Source: Cunninghamella blakesleeana (taxonomy: Eukaryota > Mucoromycota > Mucoromycetes > Mucorales > Cunninghamellaceae). Taken from it: DNA of 64,000 bases. A program made the translations under genes and the position numbers. The DNA lies in contig JAFCIZ010000006.1 of assembly GCA_017871115.1 (NCBI GenBank), forward strand, positions 3,472,001 to 3,536,000. The letters run 5' to 3'. Every line of letters begins with the position of its first letter. Position 1 is the stretch's first letter. This document shows positions 22,766 to 35,587 of the stretch, piece after piece. The notes beneath the pieces are model-generated. The model was not told where the DNA came from, ran no database searches, and saw nothing but the letters and a program-made list of their open reading frames with translations.

Positions 22766-24673
22766 CTAAGCTTTGACTTCGTTACCATATTGTGTATATA
22801 CCATAGCTGAAAATGCCTGTAATTCCTTAATATAAGCAAATCCCTAATAATAAAAATAGTCATGATTTTAATAAATATTCATATATTTGTATCAGTGTTT
22901 TATATACTACATATTAATATTACATTTAAATATTCATTGCCAGCGATAATTAAATGAGCTTGTCTACTAACAGATGGTAACAAATTTGCCAAAGTAATTT
23001 CTTTCTTTTTAATATTGGTAGGTGTATCATTACTAATTTCTTGGATACGTTGAATGGATGAGTCAATTGGTTCTCCAGGTAATAATGATTTAGCAAAGGC
23101 ATTATGATCAAATATACTATATACTTCTTCCAAACAGCCTGATAATACTGTAATAAAATCAGGACTAATGATTATATATAAATAGATGAATATTTAGTAA
23201 AAAAAATAAAATAAAAAAGTACATGAATATTATATATATAAATGAATGGGTTACCTATCAAGAAAATCTTTAGTTTCATCTAATAATTGACGTATGGTTA
23301 TTTTGTTTTCACCGTTTGCTTGAGATTGTTGAAGATCGTCGAGAGAAAACCCAGTTTCCCTTAAGAAATTCAACTCTTCTTCGAAAGTTTCAGGCAATAG
23401 CCAAGATCTAAAATTGAAGGGGGTGACTCCGTCATCTTCATATTCAATTTTTTTACGAAGTTGTAGAATGATATCTTCTGTAGTTTCGTATTGAAGAACA
23501 CTTTTTAATGGTAATGGGCCTACTACTTCTTTGACAATCTCCGCAATTCTTTCAGAGCATCTTCTCCAACCAATATGTAATAACCACCAACTTGTGCTTA
23601 AAAATAATCTCTCAGTTTTTGCATCCAATAATCCACTTTCATTTTGGTTCGAATCATCGTGTTGTAAACGAATAGTTGGTTCAGTGTTTACATTTAATAC
23701 AGAGACTGACCATACATAAGTAAATCTTCCCAATAAATTCAATTGAATATGTGTTAGTAATGTTAATAATGTAACTGAATAAAGAGATGTCAACGTCCTT
23801 GTGAAACCTATAAATATTAATTTAAATATAAATATATTATAAATATTTATCACAATTTTATTATTTTAACTTACTTGTCACTTTGATATCTTCCCATAAT
23901 AAATATTTGGCCTTCTTATCCAATAAACCTTTTGGCACAATATATTCCTCTTCTTCATCATCGTCATCATCATCATCATCTTCTTCTTCTTCTTCTTGCT
24001 CTACCATTACAACAGATCCTTCTGTATGAATTGATTCACCAATGCTACCTACACTCATATCTAAAGGCTGTTTTTCCTCGGCAATAACGTCTGTTTTATC
24101 TTCACTATCTGATTTTTCTTGTTGTGTAGTTGAATCTTCAGATTTAGGTTCTTGCTGTTGAGATAATTCTTGCGACTTGGATAACAACTGCTGTTTTCTT
24201 TCTTCTTTTCGCTTCAATTTTTCTTGTTGCTTTTTTTCTTTAGCTATTTTTAACTCTTGTTTTCTTTTTTCTTCTAACTTTTCTAATTTTCGCGATTCTT
24301 GTAGTTTTGCCCATGATTGTTCAATATTCATTTCGTACAAGATTTGATCTCCAAGTGTAGGTAATAATGATAAAACTGTAAAAATACAATCATTTTGATT
24401 TTGTTGAAATCTTCTTTTTAAACTAATAAAATAATATACATGTATAAATTAATAAAATAAACTCTTTGATATATTCAACCATATTTATTCAAAAATTATA
24501 TATTCTTACTTTTCTTTTGCCAAACGTTCAGAACTTGCTTTTTCTTGGAATTCTCTTAATTTGTTGGTAGCAAATTTTCCAGCCAGATAACCACCACCTG
24601 CAATAGTTGCGGTAACTATTAAGCCACGTCGATGTCTTTTTGCATAATCTTTAATTGAAGTTAAAATAGTCAT
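22766..24673 (-). CDS. PEX3: Peroxisomal biogenesis factor 3 (Pex3), 527 aa
   Basis: Exons 24673-24510, 24422-23875, 23807-23255, 23164-22924 and 22843-22766, all in phase. The N-terminus has the basic KRHRRGL stretch followed by the glycine-rich membrane anchor (about residues 15-31, TATIAGGGYLAGKFA). Then NLKRRFQQNQNDC and the LSLLPTLGDQI helix follow, both highly characteristic of Pex3. Pex3 sits in the peroxisome/ER membrane and docks Pex19 with its membrane-protein cargo. A long Lys/Glu/Gln coiled segment and an acidic run (E and D repeats, residues ~165-178) interrupt the usual fold, making it longer than animal Pex3 (about 370 aa). The C-terminus ends GFAYIKELQAFSAMVY. Start at 24673, because the longer frame upstream adds only a hydrophobic stretch. 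Confidence 0.95.
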
Positions 24674-25216
24674 TATATTTTTAGCAAGAGGAAAAAGAAA
24701 AAGAAAAAAATGTTGGAGAGTTTGCACATGTAATAACAATTTTATTAGCTGAGTTTGAAGCTAATGATTCTTAGTAAGTTTTTTATGAACAATTTTGGTA
24801 TTTTTTTTGATGTGTGTACGTAGTTAAACTCTTTGAACGAAAGCAAAAAAAAAAAAGAATATATACTTAATCGATACTGCTGATTTGTTTGTATTTTTGA
24901 TATGATTGATTAAAAAATAAATGTCATTTTTTATAGTAATTAAAATTTCTAAAAGGAAATATTAATAATAGTTGTTTATTTTTATTTTATTCTGTTTATA
25001 AATCCGTAGTTTTTTTAGTGGTTGTTTAGTTATTATTTGAATGAAAGAAGAAAACAGCTTCACATTTTGATCCTATATTTTTCCTATTTACCCTTTTTTA
25101 TATAAATATAAATTTAATAAATATTTTATTTTTTATCTTTTTTTTACTTGTTTTATATATCAAATTTATTACCTATATACCATTTTTTTTTTTTTATTTT
25201 TTTTTAAAAAACAACA
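24674..25216. promoter_or_regulatory. Divergent intergenic region, Pex3 / multicopper oxidase
   Basis: About 540 bp with T-rich tracts just upstream of the oxidase ATG (25140-25205). It holds both promoters; no specific operator is recognised. Confidence 0.4.
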
Positions 25217-27260
25217 ATGAATGCTATAAGTATAAACTTTAGTGTGCATACATTATTTTTATTTGCTCTAATTTTGACAGTGATAAATAATGTAGAAGGT
25301 AAACTTCGTGTATACGAATTAAATGTAGCAAGAGGCAAAGTGAAAGATCCAAGCTGCCAAACAAATATTGAACATGATGTTTTATTGGTTAATGGGAAAT
25401 ACCCTGCTCCACCTATTAGAGCAACAGTAAATGACGATATACATATAATTGTGCGCAATTCTCTTGGTTCAAATGAAACAACTTCTATTCATTATCATGG
25501 TATTTTGCAAATTGGTTCTACTCAATACGATGGTGTACCTAATGTTAATCAAAAACCTATTTTACCAGGAGAAGAATTTCACCAGCGTTTTAAAATTATT
25601 GATCAAGTAGGAACCTTTTTTTACCATGGACACGTTGGATTACAAGAAGATACTATCCAAGGACCATTCATTGTCTATCCAGACGATGAATCATGGCCAA
25701 GTGATATGGAAGATGTTGATAGATATTTAGAATTACACAATAATGAAGATGATAATGAAATCAGTCATGCAGCTTTTGATAAGCATCATGCAAAAGAAGA
25801 CAATGAAAAGGATAATGATTACAAATTAACGGATGGACCTTATGAATATGATGATGAAAGAATTATCCAAATATCAGAATGGTGGAACCAATCAACTAAA
25901 GATAGATTGGGTTATTATTTAGGATCTAATTATACTGGCATGCAAGCTGCAGATTATTACCTTATTAATGGTCGTGGCAATATTAATAATATTACAGCTG
26001 TAAACAATTGCCCTGGTTATGCATCTATTGATGTACTTCCTAATAAGGTATATCGATTACGTCTCATTGGTGCTATTAGTTTTACCACTGTTAGTTTTTC
26101 AATTGCAAACCACAATCTAACAATCATTGAAGTAGATGGCAATCTTATTGAACCTTATGAAACATCTACTATAGAAATTGCATCTGGCCAGCGTTTTTCG
26201 GTTTTAGTCAATACAAACCAACTACCTGGTACCTCATATAATATGGATGTCCATCGTCAATGGTCACCTTTAGACCCACATTTATTACCTTATGGCCGTG
26301 CTATATTTAATTATCTTGGAATAGAAAATAAAACCATATATAATGGTGATAATACTGAACCACTAGAAAAGAAAATAGTATCAACTACTTCAAAAACAAA
26401 TCTTTGTAAAGGAGCACCAAAAGAATTTTCAAGAACGACTTTACAACCAGCTACCTTTGTATCTGATTTTAATATACCAAAGCCTGTAAGTCAGTGGATA
26501 TTTCCCCAATTGAAAACTCTTGATAAAACTCCTAGTACACCTACAGTTGCGACTACCAGAGATTTTACATCACCACCTGATCGTACTATTGTTATCATGC
26601 CAGAAGAAGTAATTACAAAGGATCATAAAACGAGATGGAAAATTAATGGAAGGTATTTAGCTCAATGGAAGACTCCAGTACTTGAGCAATTAGTTAACTC
26701 CAATAATTTACAAACAAGATTATTAACAAATGAAACTAATCAACAACTTATTAAACAAGATTATAGCAGTGGCTTTGATGATACTTTAAATACATATCCA
26801 ATGTTCTATAATGAAGTAATCGATGTCGTTATCCATACAACCACTCTATTGGATGGTGGTGTATGCGCAAGTAAGTAATTATATATATATATGGTTATTA
26901 ATTTATTAATTTGTTTATATTATTTGTTATTTTATACATATTTATACATATTTATAAATAGATCATCCATGGCACACGCATGGATTCCAGCATTATCCTA
27001 TCGCTCATGGACCAGGAGAGTATAACCACGAACAAGATGAACAAATAAGAACTTATGAAGCACCTATACCCAGAGATGTAAGCCAAGTTTATGGTGTACC
27101 TATTAATACTACAGAAGCTGGCGTCCCTTGTGGATGGTCAAAAATACGAGTTTTTGCAAATAATCCTGGTATGTGGGCTTTTCACTGCCATATTACTTCT
27201 CACATGATTCAAGGAATGATGCTTGTTGTAGAAATGGCTCCCGATCTTATTAGTATCTAG
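25217..27260 (+). CDS. Secreted multicopper oxidase (laccase/ascorbate-oxidase/Fet3-like), 650 aa
   Basis: Exons 25217-26870 and 26962-27260 (GCAA|gtaagt ... aaatag|ATC). A signal peptide spans residues 1-28. All ten copper ligands are present: IHYHG (H92, H94), FYHGHVG (H137, H139), HPWHTHG (H553, H556, H558) and HCHITSH (H626, C627, H628, H632) with M637 as probable axial ligand of the type 1 site. The enzyme couples oxidation of a substrate to four-electron reduction of O2. There are many N-x-S/T sites. An acidic, His-containing insert (about 160-205) lies between cupredoxin domains 1 and 2. No C-terminal transmembrane helix is found, so unlike Fet3 it appears to be soluble and secreted. 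Whether it is a laccase, ferroxidase or ascorbate oxidase cannot be decided. Confidence 0.93.
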
Positions 27261-27401
27261 TATTTTAAAGTAACAATTTTTTTATAAATAATATACCAAA
27301 GTTTATTATCATTACTATTATTATCATTACTATTATTACTATTATTATTGCTGTTGTTGTTATTATTATTTTTATCATCATTTTGCATTTATATTTCATA
27401 A

Positions 27402-27438
<37 letters not shown>

Positions 27439-27820
27439 TATATATTCAATAACTAGTAAATTGTATGTGCTTTAGTTATTTTATAATTAGAAAAGTGTGC
27501 ATTTTTTTATTAAAAAGTACACACAATATCTCTTTCCTTTTGTGGTCACATAATAATTAAAGTTTACAACGGTTTTTTAATAAAAGCCAAGTATAAACTT
27601 TATTAACACATGAAATGAAAAAGTGAATCTTTTCCTTTCCTTTTCCATTTCTTTTCTCCTTATCTCTTCTTTACACTTCATATTTCATATTATTATTATT
27701 ATTATTAATGAGAACGGATGGAATGGCCGCTTTATCAAGCCACTATATAAATATAAATTACTTTTCACAAAGATATAAAAAGCAAATAAATAATATGTAA
27801 AAAATGGAATCAGATAATAA

Positions 27821-27822
<2 letters not shown>

Positions 27823-27872
<50 letters not shown>
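27823..27872. repeat. Homopolymer T50
   Basis: Fifty consecutive T on the plus strand (A50 on the minus strand). Directly adjacent on the minus strand, before the A-run, is a short open stretch (about 27880-27930). An A-tail of a minus-strand retroposed sequence is possible but not shown. Confidence 0.9.
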
Positions 27873-27874
<2 letters not shown>

Positions 27875-28799
27875 ATACAGTATTATCAAATGCATCAAAG
27901 AGATGAAATAGTGTTTCATCATTTACAATCATTATTTTATAATCGGTTAGTGTTTATTTGATTATTAGATCAGTTCTTTTATTTTTATTACAAACGTATT
28001 TGACTGCCTTTTGTTATTATTTTTATTTAAAACTCAATTAAATCATTTGGCATAATTTTTTTAATAAAAATTATTAAGATGCTTACATTCAGAAAGACAG
28101 CTGTAGCTATAAGAAGAGTTATTTATCTAACAATAGTAATTCCTTCAATATTATTACAATTATAATAGTCAATAATATATTTGTTCAATATTGAAACAAA
28201 GTATATGAACCTATCAATAGTATATATATAAATTATATATTTGGAGCTTTTTGGAATTCCATATGATGATAATTAAAGAGGGCGGAGGAAGTTGTAAGGC
28301 AATTTTTTATATTATTTGCATATCAATATTTAGTTTACTTTCAACGGAAATAGCAGTATTCATTATTATATATTTTACTTGTAAAAATTCTTTCATCAAT
28401 ATTGAGTCAGGATTACAGTAAAAGGACCTTTTTTTTTTCAGTGATTTAATTAAACTATTCAATATTACGTTACTTTTTTTTTTTTTTTACTAATGTTGCC
28501 ACCATCAATAACTCATTCATTACCTTGACAAAAAATATGTTTCTCATTAAAATTACTAGTAACTATATACTAGAACATTTCCTTCATTTATGCTTTTGAA
28601 TATTTGCTGTACTTTGGAAAAAGTGAGCCCTGTATCATTAATAGTACTTTAAACAATTTTTATCTAATATTTTAATTCAATATTTTAAGTTGCTTTTTTG
28701 TTATGATATCAGTTTTGAGGTTTACTTCCTTCAATAAGTAGTTAGATGTTGTATGTGATTACTTTTTGTATTTTGATAATATTCAAGTAAAAAATTTAA

Positions 28800-28991
28800 G
28801 TTTATGTTCAACAAATAATAATTAAGATTCTATGTGTATATATTGTAGGATACGTGGCTAAATTTTACATGTACAAATTATATAATGATGAATCTTATAT
28901 GATCCACGAAATTGAAGATACTACAGTATCTTTGTCATCATATAAATTATGTAACTTTACTATGAGTATTGAAGTTCTATTAAATATTTGA
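28800..28991 (+). pseudogene. Short coding-like relic, 63 codons
   Basis: After a TAA, a frame encodes a Tyr/Val-rich segment (GYVAKFYMYKLYND, then ESYMIHEIEDTTV) and ends at TGA. The composition differs from the surrounding AT noise, with acidic, Met and Tyr residues. I suspect a fragment of a transposon-encoded protein but do not recognise the family. Confidence 0.25.
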
Positions 28992-31365
28992 ACCATGAAT
29001 AAAAATATCACAATACTATCAGGAAAAATATTCATTGAAACTGCAAAAAGAAATCTCTTTTGATTTTCTCAAATAAAAGTAATTCAACGTAATCGGTTCA
29101 AGGTGACTTTTCTTTCCTATTAAATAAAATTTTTACTAATTTTAAATCTAAAAATAATCAATAAATATCCTATTGAAACAATCTGGTACAAGTGATAGAG
29201 TCATTTTCAACAGTAATTTTTTATTGTAGGAAGAAAATTTAACTTTTAGGATAAGTAATATTGTTTAGTTTTTGTTTAGTTATATAATCTACTATATGCT
29301 AATGGTAGGTTTGAGTACACGTTTTGGTTGGCAAATTAATTGCTATATATATTTTTTTTTTAGCCAACTTAGTTTGTAGAGCTATTATTTTATCATCTAC
29401 ACCATTCTATTTTTTTTGGACAAATTTATATATAATAACTGTACTACCATCGACTAAAGTTTAAACATTTCGAGTATCTCATTGTTTTTGTGCTACAAAT
29501 CCACGTATCCCTTTTTTTTTTGAAGATCAATCTGATGTACCCTTATTTACATATATAGGTTTTATTATTTATTTATTTATTTTGATTAAGGCTTATTGTT
29601 ATAATTGTTATCACTAATTTTATATTTTTAATGTTAATACGCTCGTATTTTTATTATGTTAATTTCATTCCATGAAATTAGAATTAATCACTCATGTACT
29701 GAATAAGAAACGAAAGTCTAGTGTCTTTTTTTTTACACTCCCAATACTTAATAAGGAGAAATTGTCAATAGCAACATCTATAAAAGGAAATATGTAACAA
29801 TACCAAGTGTCATGAAAAATCGACCTTCTAATTTCAATTTCTAATTTAAATTAAAAGAACAATAAGCTTAAAATCGGGTTGAATACTATTAAAACCATGT
29901 CTTTTTTATTTATTTATTTTTTGTTACCGCCCTAATTTATTTCCCCTTTTTTTAGCGGCCATTTTCAAAAATGTGCGTTTCACTACATTTAATACGTATT
30001 AATGGTTTACGTTTATATGATAATTTATGTCAATTTTCTCCACATTTATTATAATTATAGTTATTACGTATTATCAAAAAAACATTTTTATTAGAAAGAA
30101 TTTTTATCTAATAAATAAAAATCGTTATATAGATAAAAATTTTCTCTCTAATTTTGATAACGACTATACTTGTATATTACATATAAATAATATATATGGA
30201 TATTTGTAGTTTTGATGATGTTAAATAAAAATTGAATTTTTTTAACCATTTTTTATTTTAAAAATCAATAGAGAGCATGGATAGAAATAGATAGAGAGAG
30301 TGGGAGGGGGATTATATCATAGTATGGTATAAAAATATACAACTAGTGCTAATTTAATCTCAGCATATCCTCACCACATTGTTGTACATAATGAGTGGAG
30401 CATTACAATTCAATTTATTATATAAAAACCAGTTCGTGCGCTATTTTAATATATATGAATTTCGGATAAAAAAAAGAAAAGAAAAATAGATACTATGCAT
30501 TCGTTGATTCGTCATATATTTCCTTTAAAAAAAGATCATGGGAATAGCTTCTAGTAATGCATATATATTTTACTAACTAAAATAAACGCATTGTCCTTAA
30601 TATTATCACTATATCCGAAATTTACATAATTTAATTGTTTAAAAAAAAAGGAAATAAAAAAAAAAAAAAGGTCATTTCAAGAGATTGTCTAGGAGGGGAA
30701 CCTTATTGTTTTATTTCAATCTATACAATATGACCATTTCACCCTTTGAAACGTTTTTTTTTTTTTTTTTTTTTTTACTCTCTTTCCTAATTTTTCTCTT
30801 AACTCCTACACTATTTTATATATATATATATATAATGCCATTTATAATTCATTGCTGTACTCTAATGAAATACATTGCATATGTATCAACTACGAATTAT
30901 TATATTTAATACTTTTATTCATCTATAATTCTTAATCATAGGCTCTATTGTTTATTTGAAAAAAGTCAACCTAATTTTTTTATTATTGTTTTACCGAAAG
31001 CAGTAGTATAATAAAAATGGTGGATTAATATAGTAAAAAGTCAAACAGAAATAAAGTTCATTTCCAAAAAAAAAGAGAAAAAGAAGAGAAAGCAAGAGAG
31101 AGAGAGAAAGAGAGAAAAAAGGGAGTGTGATGAGAAGATCATTTCCATATATTAGCCTCCCTTTTTTTACTTGCCATTTTTAGAGTAATCATCATTTGAT
31201 TTTTTTTTTTTTTTTTGAAGTATAAAAGATGTAAATAGTTCAATATGAAAAATAAATAATTTAATTTATATTCTTTTTCTTCTTCTTTTTTATATTTTTT
31301 TTTTTTTTTTTTCCAAGATAAAATAGATATAAAAAAAAAATAAAAGAATATTTACATATATTTTT

Positions 31366-32910
31366 ATGCCACCTAAGCAATACCATTATTCATCACCACC
31401 CCTTACTACTTCACCTAATATGACTGGCACAATTACAATGACTAACTCCACTTTTCCTTTTGGTAAATAACCAATTCATAAAATAAAATAATAAAATGGC
31501 TCTTAATTAATTAAATTAATTATTTTATTTTTATAATAATAAAAGTGAGTCCTGTTAATCAATCTACTATGATGACTCCAAGGTACTGAAATATATATAT
31601 ATATACATGATAATGGATCGAATTGAAATAAAATAATTAATGAATATATTTTATTTATTTATTTATTTCTAGTCGAAGCAATGATGATGTAGCCGCATTT
31701 GATAAAAGATCTGCTCATAATGCATTAGAAAGACAACGTAGAGAAGGTCTTAATACTAAATTTCAACAATTAGCACATGCTTTACCAGAACTTCAAAATG
31801 TAAAAAGACCAAGTAAAAGTATGATTGTTGCAAAGTCTTTAGAATTTGGTAAATAAAAGGATGAATTCTATTTTTATTTAAATTTTAAAAATCATCATCA
31901 TCACCCATATTTATTTATTTTTATATACTTTAGTGGCAAAATCAATTCAAAAAGATTCCTCTTACAAAAAAAAAATTCTTCAATTACGTAAAGAACATGA
32001 AGTTTTAAGAAAACATACGAAAATGTCCCAGCAGCAAATAAGAAAAAGATTATTAGATGACACTTCAACTACATCGGATTTAACTATTCATGTACCTCAA
32101 CCTTCATCTGTTACATTAAAAAAATCTTCAAGTGTTTCACCTAAAGAAGAAAAAGAAAGCCCACCATCTATGAAAAGGCATAAATCAAATAAGCATCCAT
32201 CATCATCTTCTTCTTCTCCAAAAAGCCCTACTCATTCAGTAACATTACCACCCACAATAACAAACAATGTTTCAAAAAAGGTGAATCAAGGTACACATCA
32301 TAAATTTGTACACCATCATATATCAGCTGTTTCTAATAGCAATATTAATAACGATAAAATCAAAAATCAAAAAGATATTGTTATTAGAAAACAAGTTACA
32401 TTGCCTATTAACAATGGAAAAAATGGAATAATTACTAAAAATTCAAAATTGATTGAAAATATAAAGTCAATTAAAAAAAATAAACCAAATGATATGAATA
32501 TAAAAACAGGAAATAAAAATAATCCATTACCAATGATGCCATTACAGCAATCACCATTGCCTTTGAATATATTTCCTGTTATTAACGAATCTTGGCCCCC
32601 ATTAGATATATCTGCTTTTCAAAATACATCTCAATCATCAATGTCTCATATTTATGATCCCTACATTGTACAACAACAACATTTGATATCTCAGCCTTCT
32701 TCCATTTCAACAAACCCTGTTGATTTAAATACCAGTAATTCTTTTTTACAAACTATACCAACTACTCATTATTATAACAACATTACTACTACTACTACTA
32801 CTGCTGCTGCTAATAATATTACTACTACCACTACTACAGTTACCAATCCTACATTAACTCCTACACCTTTTCAACAATCTAATTTACAAGATCCTTTATC
32901 GTATTTATGA
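31366..32910 (+). CDS. bHLH transcription factor, 428 aa
   Basis: Exons 31366-31462, 31546-31582, 31673-31848 and 31934-32910, all in phase. The basic region has the E-box-reading residues H60-x3-E64-x2-R67R68 (SAHNALERQRR). Helix 1 follows (LNTKFQQLAHALPEL), then a loop with KRPSKS and helix 2 (MIVAKSLEFVAKSIQKD), which runs into a short coiled segment (YKKKILQLRKEHEVLRKH). The remaining 300 residues are Ser/Thr/Asn/Pro-rich and disordered, with a Thr run encoded by ACT repeats. A nuclear DNA-binding regulator is predicted; its targets are unknown. The start ATG follows a long T-tract and A-rich leader. Confidence 0.9.
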
Positions 32911-33113
32911 ATATTTAATTAACATATATAAATAATTTCAAGAACAAAACTCAACGGCTGAACTCCCCTACCCCCCAAAAAAAAACTAAGAAAAACTATC
33001 CAAAAAAAAAAAAAAAATCCTCGTTTTAAAATAATTCCTTTTTTTATGCTTTTCTATATTTTTATGTTTTATTTAATTTACTGATTCCTTAGATTTATTG
33101 ATACCATTTTTCC

Positions 33114-33144
<31 letters not shown>

Positions 33145-33904
33145 TATTTATTTTTATTTATGTCTTCTTATATATATATTTATATATGATTTTTTTTTAT
33201 ATTTTTTTTTTTTACTTTTATTATTATTTTCTTTATTTGAACTCTATTTGTTTATTTTTAATCGAGGCTTGACCTCTTGATTAATTTAGTTTTTTTTTAT
33301 TATTTTGTAAAAATAAATGAGGTTTTTTTTAAAACAATTCTAAAATGAGCCACGAGTTTTTTTTTTTTTTATTTTCTTTCTATTTTTCGGTTAATAATTA
33401 GATTAAACTTGTCAGTTTAGCAGATCTACACCCCTAATATCTCCTTGTTTCATTAAGTTTTTGATTTTTGATTTTGATTTTTTCATCAATATCTTTTAAA
33501 ATAAGGATCGATATATTTATGTAATCAACACGTACATATATTTATATTTATATATAGTTTAAGAATATACCTATATATATATATTAAATTGTGATCAATA
33601 AATAATTTCTGTTTAAATCATCTTCATCTATTAAAGTTATTTTAGTGTCACCCATGCTTTGCATTGATATATAATTGAATTACCCTCATTTACGTCTGTT
33701 CGCGTATAAAAAATTGCCTTTCTAGTCCACAAGGAAATAGAATCAAATAAGCGGAGTTAACATCCTCATAAAGATCAATAAAACAATTTTTAGAAACTTT
33801 TTATTTACAATGTGTTTAAATAAAATAAATAAAATATAAAAAAAAGGTATTTTTTTTTTTAAAAAAAAAAATGATAGAAAGAATAGACAATTAAAGAATT
33901 ATGA
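32911..33904. other. Convergent intergenic, bHLH / PP2C
   Basis: About 1 kb of T-rich sequence with TTA and TA repeats, containing both 3' UTRs. No gene seen. Confidence 0.5.
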
Positions 33905-35212
33905 TTATAATGATATGGTAGAGGGGTTTGTTGTTGTTGTTGTTGTTGCTGTTGTTATTGAAGAAGGTGTATTAGCTGCTGTAATATTTTCTGCGCCAGA
34001 TGTATCCTTATTTTTAACATCTGTATTATCATTGCTGTTACTATTAATATTATTATTTGAATCAGGTCGAACGACTACATTAACAGGTAATTTAGGAGCT
34101 CTTCGTACCGGGGGATCTTTGATATTTGTTTTATTAGCCATCCATTCATACCATTGTTGGGTGGTTTTTTTTCGTAGAAAGGCAATAACCATAATGGTCA
34201 TATTATCACATCCAATCCCTGTCATATCTCCACTTTCCGCTAAACAAAAATCCATTATATTTTCACATATTTCTTTTAATGTCCTTTTTTGTTTTAATTC
34301 ATATCTGATATAATCTACAACTTCTTGATTACTTAAACAATCCCATATCCCATCGCATGCTAATACCATAAATTCATCATTATCTGTCAATTCGTGTTCT
34401 GTAATATCAGGATAAGCTGTATTTCGAATAATAAAATAAATATAAGTATGATCATGTGTTTTATTCTATAGGATACTTTATAGTTATCATATACCTGTCA
34501 CTGCTTGTCTTTCAGGAGGTAAATTTGAATTATTTTTAAATGTAAAGTCACCTAATGCACGAGAAAGTGCTAGACTGCCTGTATATTATATATTTATATA
34601 AATAGTTTAATAAATTATATATTTATAGATGCATAATGCTTTATATAATTACCATTGACACGTTTAAATTCTACGTAACCACCAGCTTCTTTAATTCTTT
34701 TTGTTTCTAAAGGATCGGTTGGTTTGTGATCTTTTGATAACGGAATAGCCTTTCCATTGGTTGTACATATAATTGCTCTAGAATCACCTACATTGCTCTA
34801 TTCAAAGTAATAATAAAATAATACTATACTTTTAATAATATTCTGTCTATTTCCATGTTTTTATATATACCTACTACATATAGCACATTGTCTCTAGTTA
34901 GTAAAGCTGATACTGCTGTTGCTCCTGATGTATCTTCTAAGAGTGAGGGATCTATAAAAACATATACACATACATATATTATTATTATTCAAATGGTTTT
35001 TTTTATTCTTGTTTTTTTATTATTACTTTGTCTTAATTCTTCGTCTAAAAGCAAGTAACCTTTTCTTAGTGCATCACGGTATCGTTGATTTTTAAATGAA
35101 GGTGAAAGAAATATCCGATCGGGTAAATGCTTGGCTGAATACTTGGCTACTGAGGGGCCTTTATAATAAGTTGAAAAGGTAATAAAGGTTATGTATTATT
35201 ACATTATTTATT

Positions 35213-35272
<60 letters not shown>

Positions 35273-35587
35273 TACCTCCATGACCATCGAATACTGCAAA
35301 AAAACTCGAACTCGTGTCAGCGTATGAAGGTATAGCTACATGAGCATCTTCCATACCTATAATAAGCATATAAATATATGATGTTTATTGAATACATATA
35401 TATATATATATATATACAGAAAGACAGAATTCGAAAAATATTCATAATTTCTTTTTCAATTCGTAATAGTAAAATAAAACTTACTGATTCTCCATCCTTG
35501 CATCTTTGATCCAGCATACATGACTCTTTTATCGTAACCTTCATCGGATTCTTTTGTTGTAACAGGCTCGGATAATGTTTGACCCAT
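33905..35587 (-). CDS. PP2C-type protein phosphatase (Ptc2/Ptc3-like), 377 aa
   Basis: Seven exons: 35587-35485, 35356-35276, 35158-35027, 34951-34875, 34797-34653, 34578-34495 and 34416-33905, in consistent phase. It removes phosphate from Ser/Thr using two Mn2+/Mg2+ ions. Motifs: ISMEDAH, FAVFDGHGG, EDTSGATAV, SNVGDSRA, KDHKPTDP, SRALGDF, LACDGIWDC and GIGCDNMTIM, so all metal-binding Asp are present. The protein begins MGQTLSEP, a good N-myristoylation and Ptc2-like start. A C-terminal Asn/Ser/Thr tail (about 320-377) is low-complexity. Yeast homologues switch off the HOG MAP kinase and checkpoint kinases. Intron 2 contains a long TTA microsatellite (35217-35270). Confidence 0.95.

Larger units (their letters stand above)
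27261..31365. other. 4.1-kb region without an intact gene
   Basis: Longest gene-free stretch in the window. It contains a T50 tract (27823-27872), a coding-like relic at 28800-28991, TA/TTA microsatellites and T-runs. Many short frames are purely compositional. The right end (about 30.9-31.36 kb), with A/G-rich and T-rich tracts, should be the promoter and 5' UTR of the bHLH gene. No tRNA or repeat array seen. Confidence 0.5.

Noticed and set aside
25204..25458. Open frame antisense to the multicopper oxidase
   Set aside because: Shadow of the real coding strand.
35217..35270. Repeat tract considered as a CRISPR-like or satellite array
   Set aside because: Simple TTA microsatellite inside an intron.
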